From Pomphorhynchus laevis (taxonomy: Eukaryota; Acanthocephala; Palaeacanthocephala; Echinorhynchida; Pomphorhynchidae): DNA of 64,000 bases. The translations under genes were made by a program, and so were the position numbers. The number at the start of each line of letters is the position of its first letter. Position 1 is the stretch's first letter. The stretch spans positions 42,278 through 106,277 of the forward strand of contig WNNJ02002333.1 in NCBI GenBank assembly GCA_012934845.2, in the 5' to 3' direction. Of the stretch, positions 23,048-36,300 are shown one piece after another. Under the pieces are notes generated by a model that did no database searches, was not told the origin of the DNA, and was given only the letters and a program-made list of their open reading frames with translations.

Positions 23048-25985
23048 CAGGATGGTATTGAGGCAAATATGGAGGAGAGTGCAGAGAGTGCTAATCTTTT
23101 AAGTTTTTCTTTGTCGCAGTGGTGCCATGAAAGACAACTGCCTGCGATTTGGCATGGTTGAAAATAAGATTGGATACGGGTAAGTGGTCTTTTAATCTTA
23201 AAATGAAGCGGCTGATGTCAGAAACTAGTCTTTGCACCCGTGTCCAGAGAACAAGGCTGTGATGTCATCAGCATACACCACAAGACGTTGTTCGCGTTTA
23301 AATATTTAGAATAGGTTAAGGGAGGCAGCAAGATACAAGGTAGGAGAAAGTGGGGAACCTTGAGGCACACCCGTAAAAGGGTAGAACTGACGCTCATCAG
23401 GGTCGTCTTTATGATAAAACCGCTTGGTATACAGCAGGATCTCCACCCTGTTCACAATTCTCGCAGGCAACCCGAGGGACCCGAGAGAAGAGATCACGAA
23501 GGGAATGGAGATGCGGTCAAATGCAGCAGAAAAGTCAAGGAAAATAACCACAACTAGGCGATGGCTATTCTCCCGACAAAACTGTTCCACCTCACCTACT
23601 GCTGAATGTACCAAGCGACCTTTGACGAACCCATGAAAACCTGGAGGGATCAAATTACGCCTATTTAAATGGTCGCGGATTTTACGCGCAAGCGCTTTTT
23701 CGTAAATCGACACGAGGGAATTTTGAATCGAAATGGGTCGCAGGTCTTTAGGACATGAGCAGGATTTTTTATTAGGGATAAAAACACGCTTACTAATATT
23801 GATGCCTGCTACATCGGATGGGGAGGCTAAAAGCATTGTTACGGCCACCTCTCTTCTCTGATCAGCTGACAAACCTGACAGACCCGAGAAGAAAGTGGAA
23901 CGACGGATTTGGAGGTGCCCAGGAGTGAATCCCAGGAGTTAAGAATATCCGTAACAGATAGATCCCTACTCCTGAAGTTACACCAAGGCAGGATTGGTTG
24001 AGGTGATTGAGTGGCTCCATAGTTGTGTAGGGCTAGTGACTCCTCCAAAACTTTTTCAAGGCCTACATTCCCTATCCAACTCAATGCTCTATCCTTCCAG
24101 CAAACAAACTTCTCCTTCTTGAAAATCTTCCAGAAGGAAGACTGATAAGGATTAAGGCGAGCGATACTCGTCCTATCCTTACTCAGCAGGTTCCTGTATC
24201 TAGTGCACCATTATTCATTCGAGAGGGCCTGTTTGGCGGAAGCAGAGAGATTAGGGAGGTTCTGTAATTTTGCTAGGACCTTGAGTTTCGTCGGAGTGGG
24301 ATTGTATATACGACCTTTATAGGTAGTCGATAGAATCGCGGTAGCTTGCGAAAAGAGGTAGGCATTAAATTCGATCAGACTCTCATTTCCTATTCGGGGA
24401 AAGAGTTGGATAGCCGCCTGAAAGAAGGCCACTCTGATCGGATCAAAGTGAAACCTTCTGCGAAGCAACATATCTTCCTCAATTCTCCAACGAATTAGGT
24501 CATGAGAGGTGGACAATTGCTGGCGCGACTGCTCCGTGCAGAGGGGTTTTAACAGCCACCTCGAGTGAAGCAGTAAAATGTCAAGGATATAATTTGTTGA
24601 TGTGCAATGAAAGGTAGTGGAGTGGGGTTTGTGAATAAGATAACCGTTCCTAGCCTCTGCGAAGCGCTGCATTGATCCAACGACCAGTTCTGTCGTTGAA
24701 ATCCCCAAGTATCATGTCATAACCGCTGTCAATAATACTATCCAGGAGGTCACGGTTCTTGTGAATTTCCCCTGGACGGATGTAGACATTGGCTAAACTG
24801 AGGCGTTTACCGTTCTTACCTAGTGAAACTACTAAACAAGACATGGCTGGACATTAGTAGTTTAATAGGAGGGAGGACCTTAAGGAGCACTTAACTAAGG
24901 TCAAGAGTCCTTGATATGAAGACGAGTGAGGTGGGGTTATGTACGGAGTATGGTGGGAACATATATGTTTTGGGATAAATCGAGTAATGTCCTGGGGAAT
25001 ACGGATAGACCGCGTTTCCTGAAGGACTATAACATCTGCATCTCTACCAGATAAAAGTCTAAGGGCAGAAGCACCTCCCGAGTTCCACTAAAGGACATTC
25101 AGTGAAAAAAGCTCAGGAGTACTCTGCATTGTGATGGATTAGTTGGATGGGGGATTGCCTACCAGGACAGAGCTAGGTGCAGGAAGGTTACCCTTCCCGC
25201 CACTAGCCCCACCCGGAGTCGGTACTTGCCCCTGAGCAGCTTCTTTATTTCCCTTGTGCGGTTTGCCACTCAGCATTTTACCGATCTTGATCGGGGGGAC
25301 AGTATGGGCCGAAGCCCCCTTTTTAGATGACGGAATTGTGGTAGAATCCCAAAATGGGTTTACATTTAGAGTTCATACGAACTTCTCCGTATTCCAGTGG
25401 GGCAGAGCAGAACCCAATGGGTATTGGGTTACCCCCTTTACCCAGAATAGACCGAAAGTTAGAAACCTTATAGGATTTTTCTAGTAGTTTAATATCAGTA
25501 TCATCAAGGTGACAGGGTAAATTCGATATTTTTAGAGTGCCAAGAATGGGTTTAGAAAAAATTTCACCATATTCAGATAAGGCTGATTCAAAGTGATCTA
25601 TATAGTCCTTTGTCAGATCAGCAGAGACAAATGAGATCTTGAGCTCTGTCTCGTACAGCTTGACTGAATTGAAAATGACCCTGTTGGTCAATTTTTTACA
25701 AAAAGGCCTAAGGAAGACATTAAATAAGAGATGCCTTTCCATCGCTTCTTAAGCTTGATGACAATCAAATTTTTGAGTTTTGAAATGAGAGGAAGTACCT
25801 CCCTATCACCGTAAATCAAAGAAACGTCACTAACCTTCGTTGTCGTTGATTTAGACTCAGTAAATACCTTAATATCGTCTTTTTCTTCAAAATTCGTATC
25901 CATTTGTGCTGAAAAACTGGATTTTACGAAGTCCTTTGTTCTTCCGACGTAAATACTTGTTCACGTTTACGATTTTGCTACAAGC
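23048..25985 (-). pseudogene. LINE J1: I/Jockey-type element, ORF1 to RT, 3' end missing
   Basis: Read on the minus strand, from ~25903 down. ORF1 start (MDTNFEEKDD ... TTKVSDVS, LISKLKNLIVIKLK) is followed by the middle of ORF1 (LTNRVIFNSVKLYE, LKISNLPCHLDDTDI). Then come pieces of an AP-like endonuclease (VYIRPGEIHKNRDLLD, MILGDFNDRTG; TSHDLIRWRI), the RT N-terminus (DLRPISIQNSLVSIYEKALA, HGFVKGRLVHSAVGEV), motif A (FLDFSAAFDRISIPF) and motif B (GVPQGSPLSPTLYLAA). Motif C is frameshifted. Compared with J2, everything after the first part of the thumb is missing, and the Gypsy fossil abuts directly at 23047. At least four frame breaks. The ORF1 zinc knuckles seen in J2 are deleted here. Confidence 0.85.
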
Positions 25986-26720
25986 TAACCGCGCTATACA
26001 CAATGGCAAAGTTGAAATTCACTGACGTCATTCCTGTTTTTGATGGATCCTCAGATGTAGAAGATTGGATTATAAATTTCGACTTAACGATCTCTCTACA
26101 AGAATTACAAAACCAAGTGACGATCCTCCTACCGATGATTTTACAAGGAAGTGCGTTACATCTATATGGAACTGGAATCCGACTCTAAAGTGAATGCTGA
26201 CATTATCAAAAAGCGATTACGATGCGTATTTAGCTTATATCCGTTTACAGCTTACGAAAGATTGGTTGCCAGGAAATAAGAAGAGGAATCCCTTGATATT
26301 TTTCTAGCCGACTTATATTGTTTGAACTTGGATAAACAGGATGTTTCTGATAGAAAAATAAACTTTGTTTACGTTTACGATTTTGCTATATTAGCGACAA
26401 GGAAATTGTCAATTGAACACTGGGGGAAATCCTTGCATAATGCATTGCACTCAACTCGATCCTTGTCGTGTACCAAAACAAATTGCACTTCTCACGAGCT
26501 TCTGTTCAAGTACGAAAGGAAATCTACTTCTGGAACATGCATGCCGACGTGGCTCAGCGCACCAGGCCTTGTAGTTCTAAAACGACATCACTTACAAAGC
26601 AAATACACACAGCAAGCCAAGTTAGTCGATCTGATTATGGCGAACCCGTTGTATCCTCGTGTCAGGTTCAGATATGGCGATGACGGTACTGTTTCCACAA
26701 AGCATTTAGCTCCGTAGCCG
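25986..26720 (+). mobile_element. LTR-retroelement fossil: gag-like 5' part
   Basis: Starts MAKLKFTDVIPVFDG, with a DVEDWI motif, then LPMILQGSALHLY: the N-terminus of a capsid-type gag of an LTR retroelement (Ty3/Gypsy kin). Further gag-like stretches follow to about 26720. The piece is clearly broken. No matching pol lies directly downstream. Confidence 0.65.
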
Positions 26721-27669
26721 ATAGACAATCGATAGCATATAAACGAGCCTACATCGGCAGAATACTTGCAAGGGGAACAAGATGAAGGAGCACGACCTGA
26801 TATCCTGACTGAGGACAAGTTTAAAGATCTAGCCGACTATATCGGTTCATCAGCTAACAGCAATGATCAATTGCTCAAGCACAATACAAACCAAACGATG
26901 TGAACGAACACAATGCCCTACCTCCGATGCCCGAAGAACGCAATTACCGAGAGTAGAAGCAATCCACAAATTGAACCGCCAAGTTACATCGAAGACTACC
27001 TGATCATGGAGAATATAACGTAGAACTATCTAACGTAATCTCTATATGTATTGCTCTGATTATGGCAATACGCTAGTTTTGACAGATCTGGGATTTTAGA
27101 AGCAACTCTGAAAAACATGATACCTTAATAACCATATACCATCAAATAATCCTGAATTTAGATGACACCTTTCTCCATCACGATAATCTGTGCTTCCAAG
27201 TTGGGTCTTTTGATAAAGTCAACTTACAAGCATTGACTTTCTCACTGTGAAGCGACACATAGTTTGTGACTTCTAAATATGCATTTTTATGTATTTCTCT
27301 AGGTGTACATCACCTTTTCAAATTCTTAGGATTCGCTTTCAGCATAAAATAGACTTGAAAATCTTCGTAATTTTAATATTCCGAGATCAAAATGATACCA
27401 TACTGTGTAATTATTTTTTTTTGCAGTAGCCCTAACTAGTAGCAATTGCTAGATTTCTACATGACGGAATCTAAATGTAAACGCATTTACTGATTGTTTC
27501 GATTGAATTAGCAATTAGTTCCTACTTTCTGTATTTTTATCGATTTTACAACACAGTAAATGGCTTCAAATAGCATTAAGGTAACGTACAACGATGGTGT
27601 CATAACATGCACGAAGATATTTTTGATTAAATAGAGGGCACAGAAACAGAGTTTTATATTTTAATTAAG
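26721..27669. other. Degraded retroelement-derived DNA
   Basis: No supported frame. Around 27010-27060 a phrase (GTAGAACTATCTAACGTAAT) resembles 27680-27720 and 28480-28510, which suggests LTR remnants in this stretch. Confidence 0.4.
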
Positions 27670-28560
27670 CCATGTGGCATGTAGAACTATCTAAGTGATA
27701 ACTATCTATGTGATCTCTGTGTATCTTGTATGTTTTCAGATTTGTTGAATAAAGCTAACGACATAGTGCAATTTATTCAACAAATTAAAACTCTGATCTC
27801 GATGGACAAACTTATCAAGCCGGATACATTCGCAATCGATTCGAATCACTTCGAAGCGGCAATATGCGGGAAACATTGGAATAAACGCTTCATTAAATTC
27901 ATCGAATCTGTACAGGGCCTCAATTATTCTAATCGGCTAGACGCACTTTATAACCACGTCGCTTCTAATATCTACAGTCATTATAAGCGATGCTAATTTA
28001 ATGAAAGATGCTTTGTCCCTCTTGAATCAACTACATGTTTAACCTCGTGACGAAGTCTTTGCCCGTCACAAATTGAACACGCAGCATCAGCGACAAGACG
28101 AGTCAATCGATAAGTTTATTCAGACTCTTGAGTAGATCAGTAAATAATGCCCTTTCAAAGCTGTATCTGCCGAAGAGCACAAGAATCTCTGCATTCGAGA
28201 TGCGTTCATCAATGGGATACATTCATCGTTCATTCGACAACGACTACTTGAACATCCTGATCTCGCAATGCCTAGAGTTTATGAAATCGCTCGTCAGCCA
28301 AATTAGTCAAATCCAAGCACGAAGTTACAAAAACTCAGCATGTTTCGAACACAGCAGACTCACGCCTAGACTGTTTCCCCAGCGATTAACCGAGGACAGC
28401 ACGAACATATATGAACACGAACGAATAAACTGCACAAATATGAAAAGGCAATGTATATTAAGTTACTATAATGTCATTTAGAAATATCTAACTTGATCTA
28501 TATGTGCATATTTTGTTTTCAGATTTGTTGAATAAATCTAACGACCTAGTACATTAACCT
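27670..28560 (+). mobile_element. LTR-retroelement fossil: second gag-like piece with LTR-like ends
   Basis: A gag-like region (FEAAICGKHWNKRFIKFIES, LNYSNRLDALYNHV, then in another frame ISAFEMRSSM) is framed by two related non-coding stretches. Both read ATTTGTTGAATAAA then CTAACGAC, at about 27674-27770 and 28470-28555, and look like LTR edges. It is broken. The two LTR-like stretches are visibly diverged, so the copy is not recent. Confidence 0.55.
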
Positions 28561-29119
28561 CAGTAAATAACTAAAACAATGTGGATGTACTGTCTCCTGA
28601 CCGTACAAGTGTCTAATAAGAATTTAAAGGTATCTTAACAAATTTTGAAAAATAAATGAAGTAAATTAAATATGAAAGAATTTGTAGATATACGATTAAC
28701 ACTGCATTTATATGATCACCTATCTTCGGGAGCATATTCTGATGTATTCCTAATTGTGATTAACAAAACAAATTATAAAAATATACTTAAATTATAAAAA
28801 TTTAAAACTTAATTGTTTAACATAATAATCTGTCGAATTGGCATGCCATTTTTATGTTTTCACAGATCTGATTGCAAAGTTGACTTATTCTTAACATTAT
28901 TTTATTATTATTTATACTTTAGGTCTATAGCCGGATAGCTGTTTTGAAAATAGAAAAAAAATCAAATTTGGTTAATTTTTTTTCTATTTTGAAAAAATCA
29001 AAATAGAAAAAAATAAATATAAGATAAAAATATACATCTGTAATCTCCGTCGCAGAAACGATTAACACCACGGGTAGTTCGTGAGTGAAGGAATACGTTC
29101 GCAACTCATCCAACACATA

Positions 29120-29449
29120 AGCTGTTCTTTAAATGATTTAGCATCGGATTTGTCCACGATGTTATCAGGAAGACAATTCCCCATGCGTTGATTGCTCGAT
29201 GTGAAAGTCAGAAAGGAGACGGACATTTTCCGTGACTCAAAATTGCCAATTGTTTGGAATGTCCTATATTTTACAATTAATAAGAATTAAACACTTTACA
29301 ATCCGAAAGATATGCCTCAACTTGATGAATAATACGATGCATAGCGAGGAGATCATACATTATCAACATCTCGCGTATAGAAGATACTAAACCTAAACTG
29401 CTTAAGCGAGAATGGTAGGAAATATGTCGCACATATGGGGACAATTTCG
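29120..29449 (-). pseudogene. LINE D2, C-terminal part
   Basis: Minus-strand frames give KLSPYVRHISYHSRLSSLGL (thumb), LLAMHRIIHQVEAYLSD and, just beyond, a C-terminal GNCLPDNIVDKSDAKSFKEQ, the usual end of a CR1/Jockey-type polyprotein. The piece 29232-29449 is duplicated at 30615-30832. The rest of the same element continues from there to 33341, so D2 is one element interrupted by a 1.17-kb insert. Confidence 0.65.
29232..29449. repeat. 218-bp direct repeat flanking the D1 insert, left copy
   Basis: Matches 30615-30832 over 218 bp with no indel and about four substitutions (TATATTTTAC/TATACTTTAC, TTAATAAG/TTAAAAAG, CACTTTAC/CACTATAC, GCGAG/GCCAG). The repeated sequence is coding sequence of LINE D2. 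Confidence 0.9.
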
Positions 29450-30614
29450 ACCTCGAATTCAACGAAATTATCACTCCAAGATCTCTGTACTTTAATACCT
29501 TTGGTATATTTATTGAGTTCAGATCATATGAAGATGAAACATATAATTCAATTGTGAGATGTGCACAATTCGTTGGATTATTAGAAAGAAAATTTGTATT
29601 GGACCATCTCAATAAGGTGTTTATATCTGACTGCAAAACGTTAACATCATCTGTACTAGCAATCTTACTCCAAATCTTTACATCATCCGCAAACAACAAT
29701 ATTAGATTAAAAAGCTTCAGGAAGATCATAAATAAAAAGCACAAATAGAAACGGTGAGGTTACTGCAACCTGGGGAACACCAGCTAATATATTTCGAGCT
29801 TTGAAAATAGCCGACCTTACCCGTACCCTTTACGACCAATCCGATAAATAATCGGTAATCCAAGAGAAATATTTCATGTATACAAAGGCTTCATAGTTTT
29901 TGTATAAGAAAATGATACGGTACTGTTTCAAATGCACAAGAAAAGCCAACAGATATAACGTCCGTTTGAATCTTTTTATCAAATAGAGATTTTCATGACT
30001 TTACAAACGATACAAGTTAATGCTACTGGTTTGTAATTGGTGCAAATATGTCGTTCGCTTTTCTTGAATATTGAAATAACTACGGACTGTATCAACCGCG
30101 AATGAGTATAATCCTGACAAAGTGAGCATTGATAGATATTATATGGTAGTTTAGCAATAAGATCTTCAAACATCTTCAGGACTATGCTAGAATCCAATCC
30201 GAACCAGCTGCAATGGATGATTTTAAACGATTAAGTGAATTATATACGTCATTGATAAAAGGGAGGCGGAGCTTCATTTGTGTCAATACATCATACACAT
30301 TTGAATTACAATTACTATATTTTATAGAAATTTTAGGACACTGGCAAACATAACGCGAAAACTCATCTGCTAGCAATTCTGCCTTAGATAACTCATCAGA
30401 GACTACATATTAGAATTATCTAACAAAACTGTTAATATATGATCACCTTTGGTCATTTTACGAACAGGAGGAAAATACCTAGGATTGATTACATCATTGA
30501 CTAATTACGAATTCCTCAAAATTATGACGTTTGACCCTTTTTATTGTGGTACACTTAAATGTGAGTTGTTTTGACCGCTCACAGATAATTACAACAGAAA
30601 AAATCAAAATGAAA
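29450..30614 (-). pseudogene. LINE D1: internal RT fragment inserted in LINE D2
   Basis: Minus-strand pieces show a CR1-like RT different from D2: PPVRKMTKGDHILTV, LRLPFINDVYNSLNRLKSS, YKPVALTCIVCKVM (RT motif 1), then LLFADDVKIWSKIA (motif C) and LKYRDLGVII. The fragment stops in mid-RT (ISLNSR) and joins directly to D2 sequence, so it has neither its own 5' nor 3' end. Several frame breaks. Flanked on both sides by the 218-bp repeat. Confidence 0.7.
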
Positions 30615-30832
30615 GTGACTCAAAATTGCCAATTGTTTGGAATGTCCTATACTTTACAATTAAAAAGAATTAAACACTATACAATCCGAAAGATATGCCT
30701 CAACTTGATGAATAATACGATGCATAGCCAGGAGATCATACATTATCAACATCTCGCGTATAGAAGATACTAAACCTAAACTGCTTAAGCGAGAATGGTA
30801 GGAAATATGTCGCACATATGGGGACAATTTCG
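30615..30832. repeat. 218-bp direct repeat flanking the D1 insert, right copy
   Basis: See the left copy at 29232-29449. This copy is continuous with the main body of LINE D2 on its right and with the D1 insert on its left. Confidence 0.9.
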
Positions 30833-31376
30833 TAAAGCGACGAAATATGATCTCCAAATCGTCAATTTGTTTACGTGTACAAGGAAAAACGGCGGAGAAA
30901 CATTCAATCACCGGTATCAACAGCACATTGTACAAGATTACAGCACAAGACTGAGTCAAGTTTCTAAAACAGTTCTTTATAATGTAACGCACTTTCCGAG
31001 AATTGTTACAAATTCTATCGGTGTTCGCGCGTGTCTTTAAATTCGTCTGCACCATTATACCAAGATCTTTGGTGGTCGTAGTATTTGTAATGATCTTGTC
31101 ACCAAGATAGTTTTTATGGCACACCTTGATACGACCAAACCTCATATAAGCACATTTTTTTGTATTTAAACTAATTCCTGTTATCATGGACCAACGATGG
31201 ACAAGGTTCGACATGTCTTAAAAAACTTCACGATATTAAATAGCCTTAATTACCTTCCACATTTTTATGTCATCAGTAAACGCAAGAATTTTACAACTTT
31301 TTAGCGAGTTCAATAGCTGATTGGCAAATATATTAAATAACAATGGGCCTGATACAGATCCCTGGAGAACTTAGGC

Positions 31377-31736
31377 AGTATAAATACGAGAGGAAGACAA
31401 CGTCCGACTCGAACTCTAAATGATCTCATATGAAGAAAATATCTGATCCAGTAAAGAATAATCGAGTCAACATTGTAATTTTCAAGAAGAGCTGGCAACA
31501 TCCGATGCGGAACCTAATCAAGGGTTCGACTGAAGTCTAGAAATAATGTGTCAAGGCCAGTATAAGTACGAGAGGAAGACAACGTCTGACTCGAACTCTA
31601 AATGATCTAATGTGAAGAAAATATCTGATCAAGTAAAGAATTATCGAGTCAACATTGTAATTCTCAAGAACAGCTGGCAACATCCGATGCGGAACCCAAT
31701 CAAGGGTTCGACTGAAGTCTAGAAATAATGTGTCAA
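31377..31736. repeat. 178-bp tandem duplication inside LINE D2
   Basis: AGTATAAATACGAGAGGAAG through AAATAATGTGTCAA (31377-31554) is repeated at 31559-31736 with about ten differences and a 4-bp spacer. It doubles part of the RT fingers/palm and is one of several local duplications in this LINE cluster. Confidence 0.85.
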
Positions 31737-33209
31737 CGCAATAACCTTCAGCAACATATTCAACCCAATCTTCACGAGCGCATACGAAGTTCGCGAGGCA
31801 TTAGCTACCAGGACGAAATCCGTGTTATGCCCAATTCAGGATTCTCAGTGAATTCAAATGAGCGTATAAACGTCTGTTTGATATCTGCTCAAGGGCCTTG
31901 CAAACCACGTTAATAAGGCTGCTTATTGCACGATAATTATTGGCACTATTTCTGTCCCCGTGTTTGAAAATCGGAGCATCAATGGCTGTTTTCCAGATAT
32001 TCGGTAATCTTGATCTATGCAAGCTTAAATCAAATAACGACGCCAAGTGATCCGCTACGTATGGAGCAAGTAATTTAAGAAGGTATGGATGAACTTTGTC
32101 AGGGCATTCAGTGGATGCGATAGATAATCTAGAGAGTTCATCATAGGCATCTTCAGCAAATACTAATATCGGAGTGTTATTTTTGTAAACATGACTTACT
32201 ATTGTATCCTCACAAACATCATGGGAATAAACTGTCTTAAGCTCAAAAGTTGATTCAAACAGTTCAGCTATAATGACAGGTGATATGACATTTGTACCAT
32301 AATCTTGTAAAGAAGAAATTCCACAGGCAGGACTCTTACTTCACAGACAGATGACCAAAATCTCTTGGATTGCTACTAAAATGTTCAGCAATCACACCCT
32401 TAAAGTTTTGTCGCTTTTTTTATCTTAAGACGATTGACTATATTGCAAAATATGACATACTGTTTCCTACAAGAACTGTGGTGGAGACTAAGCTGGCAAC
32501 GATAGTTTTTATGACTTAAAAAAATATTTTTACGTGGCAAATGCGTGCCGGCTCAGACTTACATGACAACAACAAATCTAAATAATGTTTCGAGGATTTA
32601 AAGTACACCTTAGTTCTGTATCGAACCATGGTGGAAACTTGCTTCTGTACAATCGTTGAATAGGAGCGAAATCGTCCGAGAGTTTTATTAAGGTCGAATG
32701 CATCACATGCCACTGCTCATCAACGTCATTCCTAGTACAAGAAAAAGTAGCAATCGATGCGACTTTAAGCAATGCATTAACATCAGTTCTTCGCCATGAT
32801 CTTTTCCAAATTATTGATTCAGCATTATCTTTCGAAATCACAGAACTGTGTATGTATTCAAACAATATCATGCAGTGATCACTCAAACCAATAGAACTCC
32901 CGCATTTAACATTACTCACATTCCTGATCAATTTAGAAAATACCTGTCAAGACGAGATTCCTGAATAGCCATTAACCTGGTAGATAATTGTACATGTTGT
33001 TACATCATAATGTCATTTGTAAGAATATTCCACAAGTATATGCCAGGTTTGGAAGTGTCGCTAGCTAGTATATAACACCCTTCATGTCCAGAACATGGAA
33101 TCTTAAGTCGCCGACTAATAGACATTCTTTCTGTTTCGAGCATTTCCTTAGTACGTGAACAAATTCATCGTTTAACACGTAAGTTGGTGAAGATAGGTAG
33201 CACACACCA

Positions 33210-33341
33210 ATTCCAAAATGACCTTCTGGATGCGACAATTCGACTGACATAAAATATTTTCTGCAACAAACACAGATATTTCCACATAAAACGTTTTAAG
33301 AAAAATTGGCAAACTCACTGGCTGGAGTAATTGAAGAAATT
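33210..33341. repeat. 132-bp direct repeat flanking the 33.3-40.8 kb insertion, left copy
   Basis: Matches 40837-40968 over 132 bp with no indel and three visible substitutions (GCAAC/GTAAC, TTTTAAG/TTTTAGG, GGCTGG/GGATGG). The sequence is endonuclease-region coding sequence of LINE D2. On the left it continues into D2; on the right it stops exactly at the 3' tail of R2-type LINE A. Confidence 0.88.
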
Positions 33342-36300
33342 TTTTTAAAGAAAAATGTAATTTTTTGAAAAAGAATAAGAGAAAAATTGTTCAAACATAT
33401 AAGCGATTCATGATTTCAACAGTCAACGAATAAGACTTTCTTAACAGCAGCCCGGCTCGTCGATCGTGCGCCTCATTTACAATTCGAGGCAGCTTTGCAT
33501 AAAACAAAACCAATTTTTCTTTTTAGCTTACATATGCAATCAGCATAAGGAGTTTGCGTCTTTACGGATTTTAACTTGGCCAGTGTGCGTAAGAAAGGCA
33601 TCGCAGCGGGACCTATACCACCAGATGACGTCAAAATGACTGGAACGAAAACGGCACACTCTACGTCAATTATCCGCTCATCGTATTTTGAACGTTTACG
33701 TTGCTCATGGTAATCGAAAGCACTTGAAGGTTCACTCTGACACGATATGGCATGCTGATTGAAAATACAAACGTCAATAAACGTTCGCTCATATCGTGAC
33801 CCAGCGAGACCGCAGCAGCTGACATCTAATCGAGCTTCATTCTCTTTGCATGTAGTGGCTCTTTGAAACAATATAGAGGAATCTATTGGCTGTAATTTGG
33901 GTTCGATTTCAACACTAGAGCACACGGTTGATAGCTCATGTCCAAGAAGATCTCTCACTGCATTATGTCTTAATATCGGAAGTCCACCACGCTTGCATGA
34001 TAGCAGGTGAGACAGCTTATTCGATCCACCGCAAACACAAGAACATTGTGGGACATTTAGCGGATCAACACCGTAACGAACCGCTATGGAATCTCTAAAT
34101 TCATGTGGAGTAAGAAGTTCACATTCTGAAGCAATAGGTAAAGCACTAAGCCATGTTGATGATCCGCCTATTTTGGAAAATTTTAGGGATTGACGAATAT
34201 GTGTCGGAAGTGTATTTGAAACAGCTTCTAAACGTGAAGCAAATAATTTGATTCGATTTTTGGAAAGTTCGGCAACGACATTTTGTTGAGCATGCCTTAG
34301 GTCTTGACACACCAATCCTGATAGATATGCGTCGCATACTTTGCTTGAGTTCTCAAACTCGATAAGGGCAACATGTCCAGGATCCGATATTCCAAGACCT
34401 CCTAACTCGATCGGTGAAGACACTACAGTAAACATATCGTCCCCTATATCTTGCCCCAACATTTTAACAAGCAAACTATTACGTATTGCATGCGTTAAGG
34501 GGATGAGCGAATGAAGACGACAGGGAGTAGTCCTAAAGTAATGAGTCCATTTCCATTGCAAGGAATGTGTTAAGCCGGCATACGCTATATGAGGATCGAT
34601 ATTCGCAACCGTTTGAAGACGATCCACAAGTGTTGTCCAAGCACATAATTTTTGATCAACCTGCTCATTCAAAAAAGACTGAGAGCCAATAGGAGACTCC
34701 AAGACCTCTATGCCATCGGTAGTGCATTTTATTCCATTAAAATTGAGATTTTCAATGTCTAAAAAATTGTGCAATAATAACTTTGTCTTGCTGGGATTTA
34801 CATAATATCCATATAACGGACCCATTTCCATCAGCAACTTCCAAATTTGCTCTAGATCATTTGGACTACCAACAAAATTAGCGTCATCTGCATACCAACG
34901 TTGAACGATGTCTGGGAAACGATGACCAATTATATTTATTAAAGGGATAGTTGCCATAGCAAATGCGGCCATCGATAATGGATCGCCTTGAGTCACACCT
35001 TCGGATGAATAAATGGATTCTCCACCTAAGACAAGTTCAGTTTTCGCAGAATACATGATTTCAAGTATCTGTGAGAGAGCAGGGCACGTGAATTGAATGT
35101 TTTTGATCATTACGGCGCGATTTACAGAATTGAAAGCATTCACCGCATCTACTGCTAGCAATCCATTTCCGGAAGTAGCGCTGAAAGATTTTCGAAGAGA
35201 ATGAACAGCGAATTCCAAACCACAACGTTGAGAAGCACACAATTGAACGATACCTGCTGCATCTTGTACGTCTTCCTAAATGGTAGCAAGAATTGATTTT
35301 CAGATAATTCTCCGTGCCACATCACTAATTTCAATCGGTCTCAAACCACCCGACTTTTTCGATAATGCAACTAGTCTACTTGCGCGAAACGCATCAAGAG
35401 ATTCTGGCCGCCATTTTTGTGTGGCCAAGGAAATGGCAAAATCAGCAACTACACTAGCAAGCCGAGTCGAATGTTCAGAGAAACACGTCAGCATTCGTCG
35501 CCAAAAAAGGGCATCTAATCCCGAAGGTCCAGCACCACCGCTCGTCTTCTTTGCAGCACGAATAATGACATCTTTATCCAATGAAAGATAAAGAGATGGA
35601 TGATGATCCTTCGCATTTACTGTCTTTTTTTCGCATGATTGCTTGATCATTAATTGGACAGCCTTCTGGATGCAGTGATTGAAGAATCGAACTAACAGTA
35701 TTCCCATTCACAGTTGAAGATGGGGATAGTATCCCAGTACTGGATTGTTGATCGAGTATAGATGAGGCGGCGCCAACTCTACCCAATGCCATCAACTTTC
35801 GATACTTATGAACCCATTCAAAATTAGTCTTTTCGTGTGAATTAATGTATGATGATGCACGATCTTGTAGAATACGTGCCTCGTTGTAGAGCTCGATAAT
35901 TTGATTATCATTCCATTGTCTCACTCGTTGTTCGAGCAGCTTGCGAATTATTGATACCTTCAAAGATTTCGGCCGTTGAAAAACATACCTAGAAAAAATG
36001 ATTGCCTTTTTAAGCGCGTTGGTTTCATTTTTATTGTAAACAGCATTCTCATATAAATCTGCAAGTATATCAATGGCCGTACCGCTAACTCCACATTTAG
36101 GTAATATTAACGATTGAGGTCTCCATTGAATAACTTTTAGATAGATTTCGCGTATAGACACTTGTTGTGTTGGCACACAATCGTCCACGATGAACGAAGG
36201 AAGGGCATGGTCGTGCGGTAATGCATCAGCTGGATTAATTATTGGAGATCTGTTCACACATTTTGTAGCACGGCAATTGAAACAAGTGCGATTATTTTTT

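Larger units (their letters stand above)
30833..33341 (-). pseudogene. LINE D2: CR1-like element, endonuclease and RT
   Basis: Read from 33341 down on the minus strand. AP-endonuclease pieces come first (VELSHPEGHFGIGVCYL, LLVGDLRFH; GLSDHCMILFEY; then FPPWFDTELR of the linker). RT motif 1 follows (LPNIWKTAIDAPIFKHGDR, NYRAISSLINVVCKALE), then motif 2/A (SIILYWIRYFLHMRSFRVRV) and finally WSMITGISLNTKKCAYMRFG and KDLGIMVQ of the thumb region. A 178-bp imperfect tandem duplication (31377-31554 and 31559-31736) repeats the segment around WIRYFLHMRSFRVRV. Many frame breaks. The C-terminal end is at 29120-29449. Confidence 0.75.
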
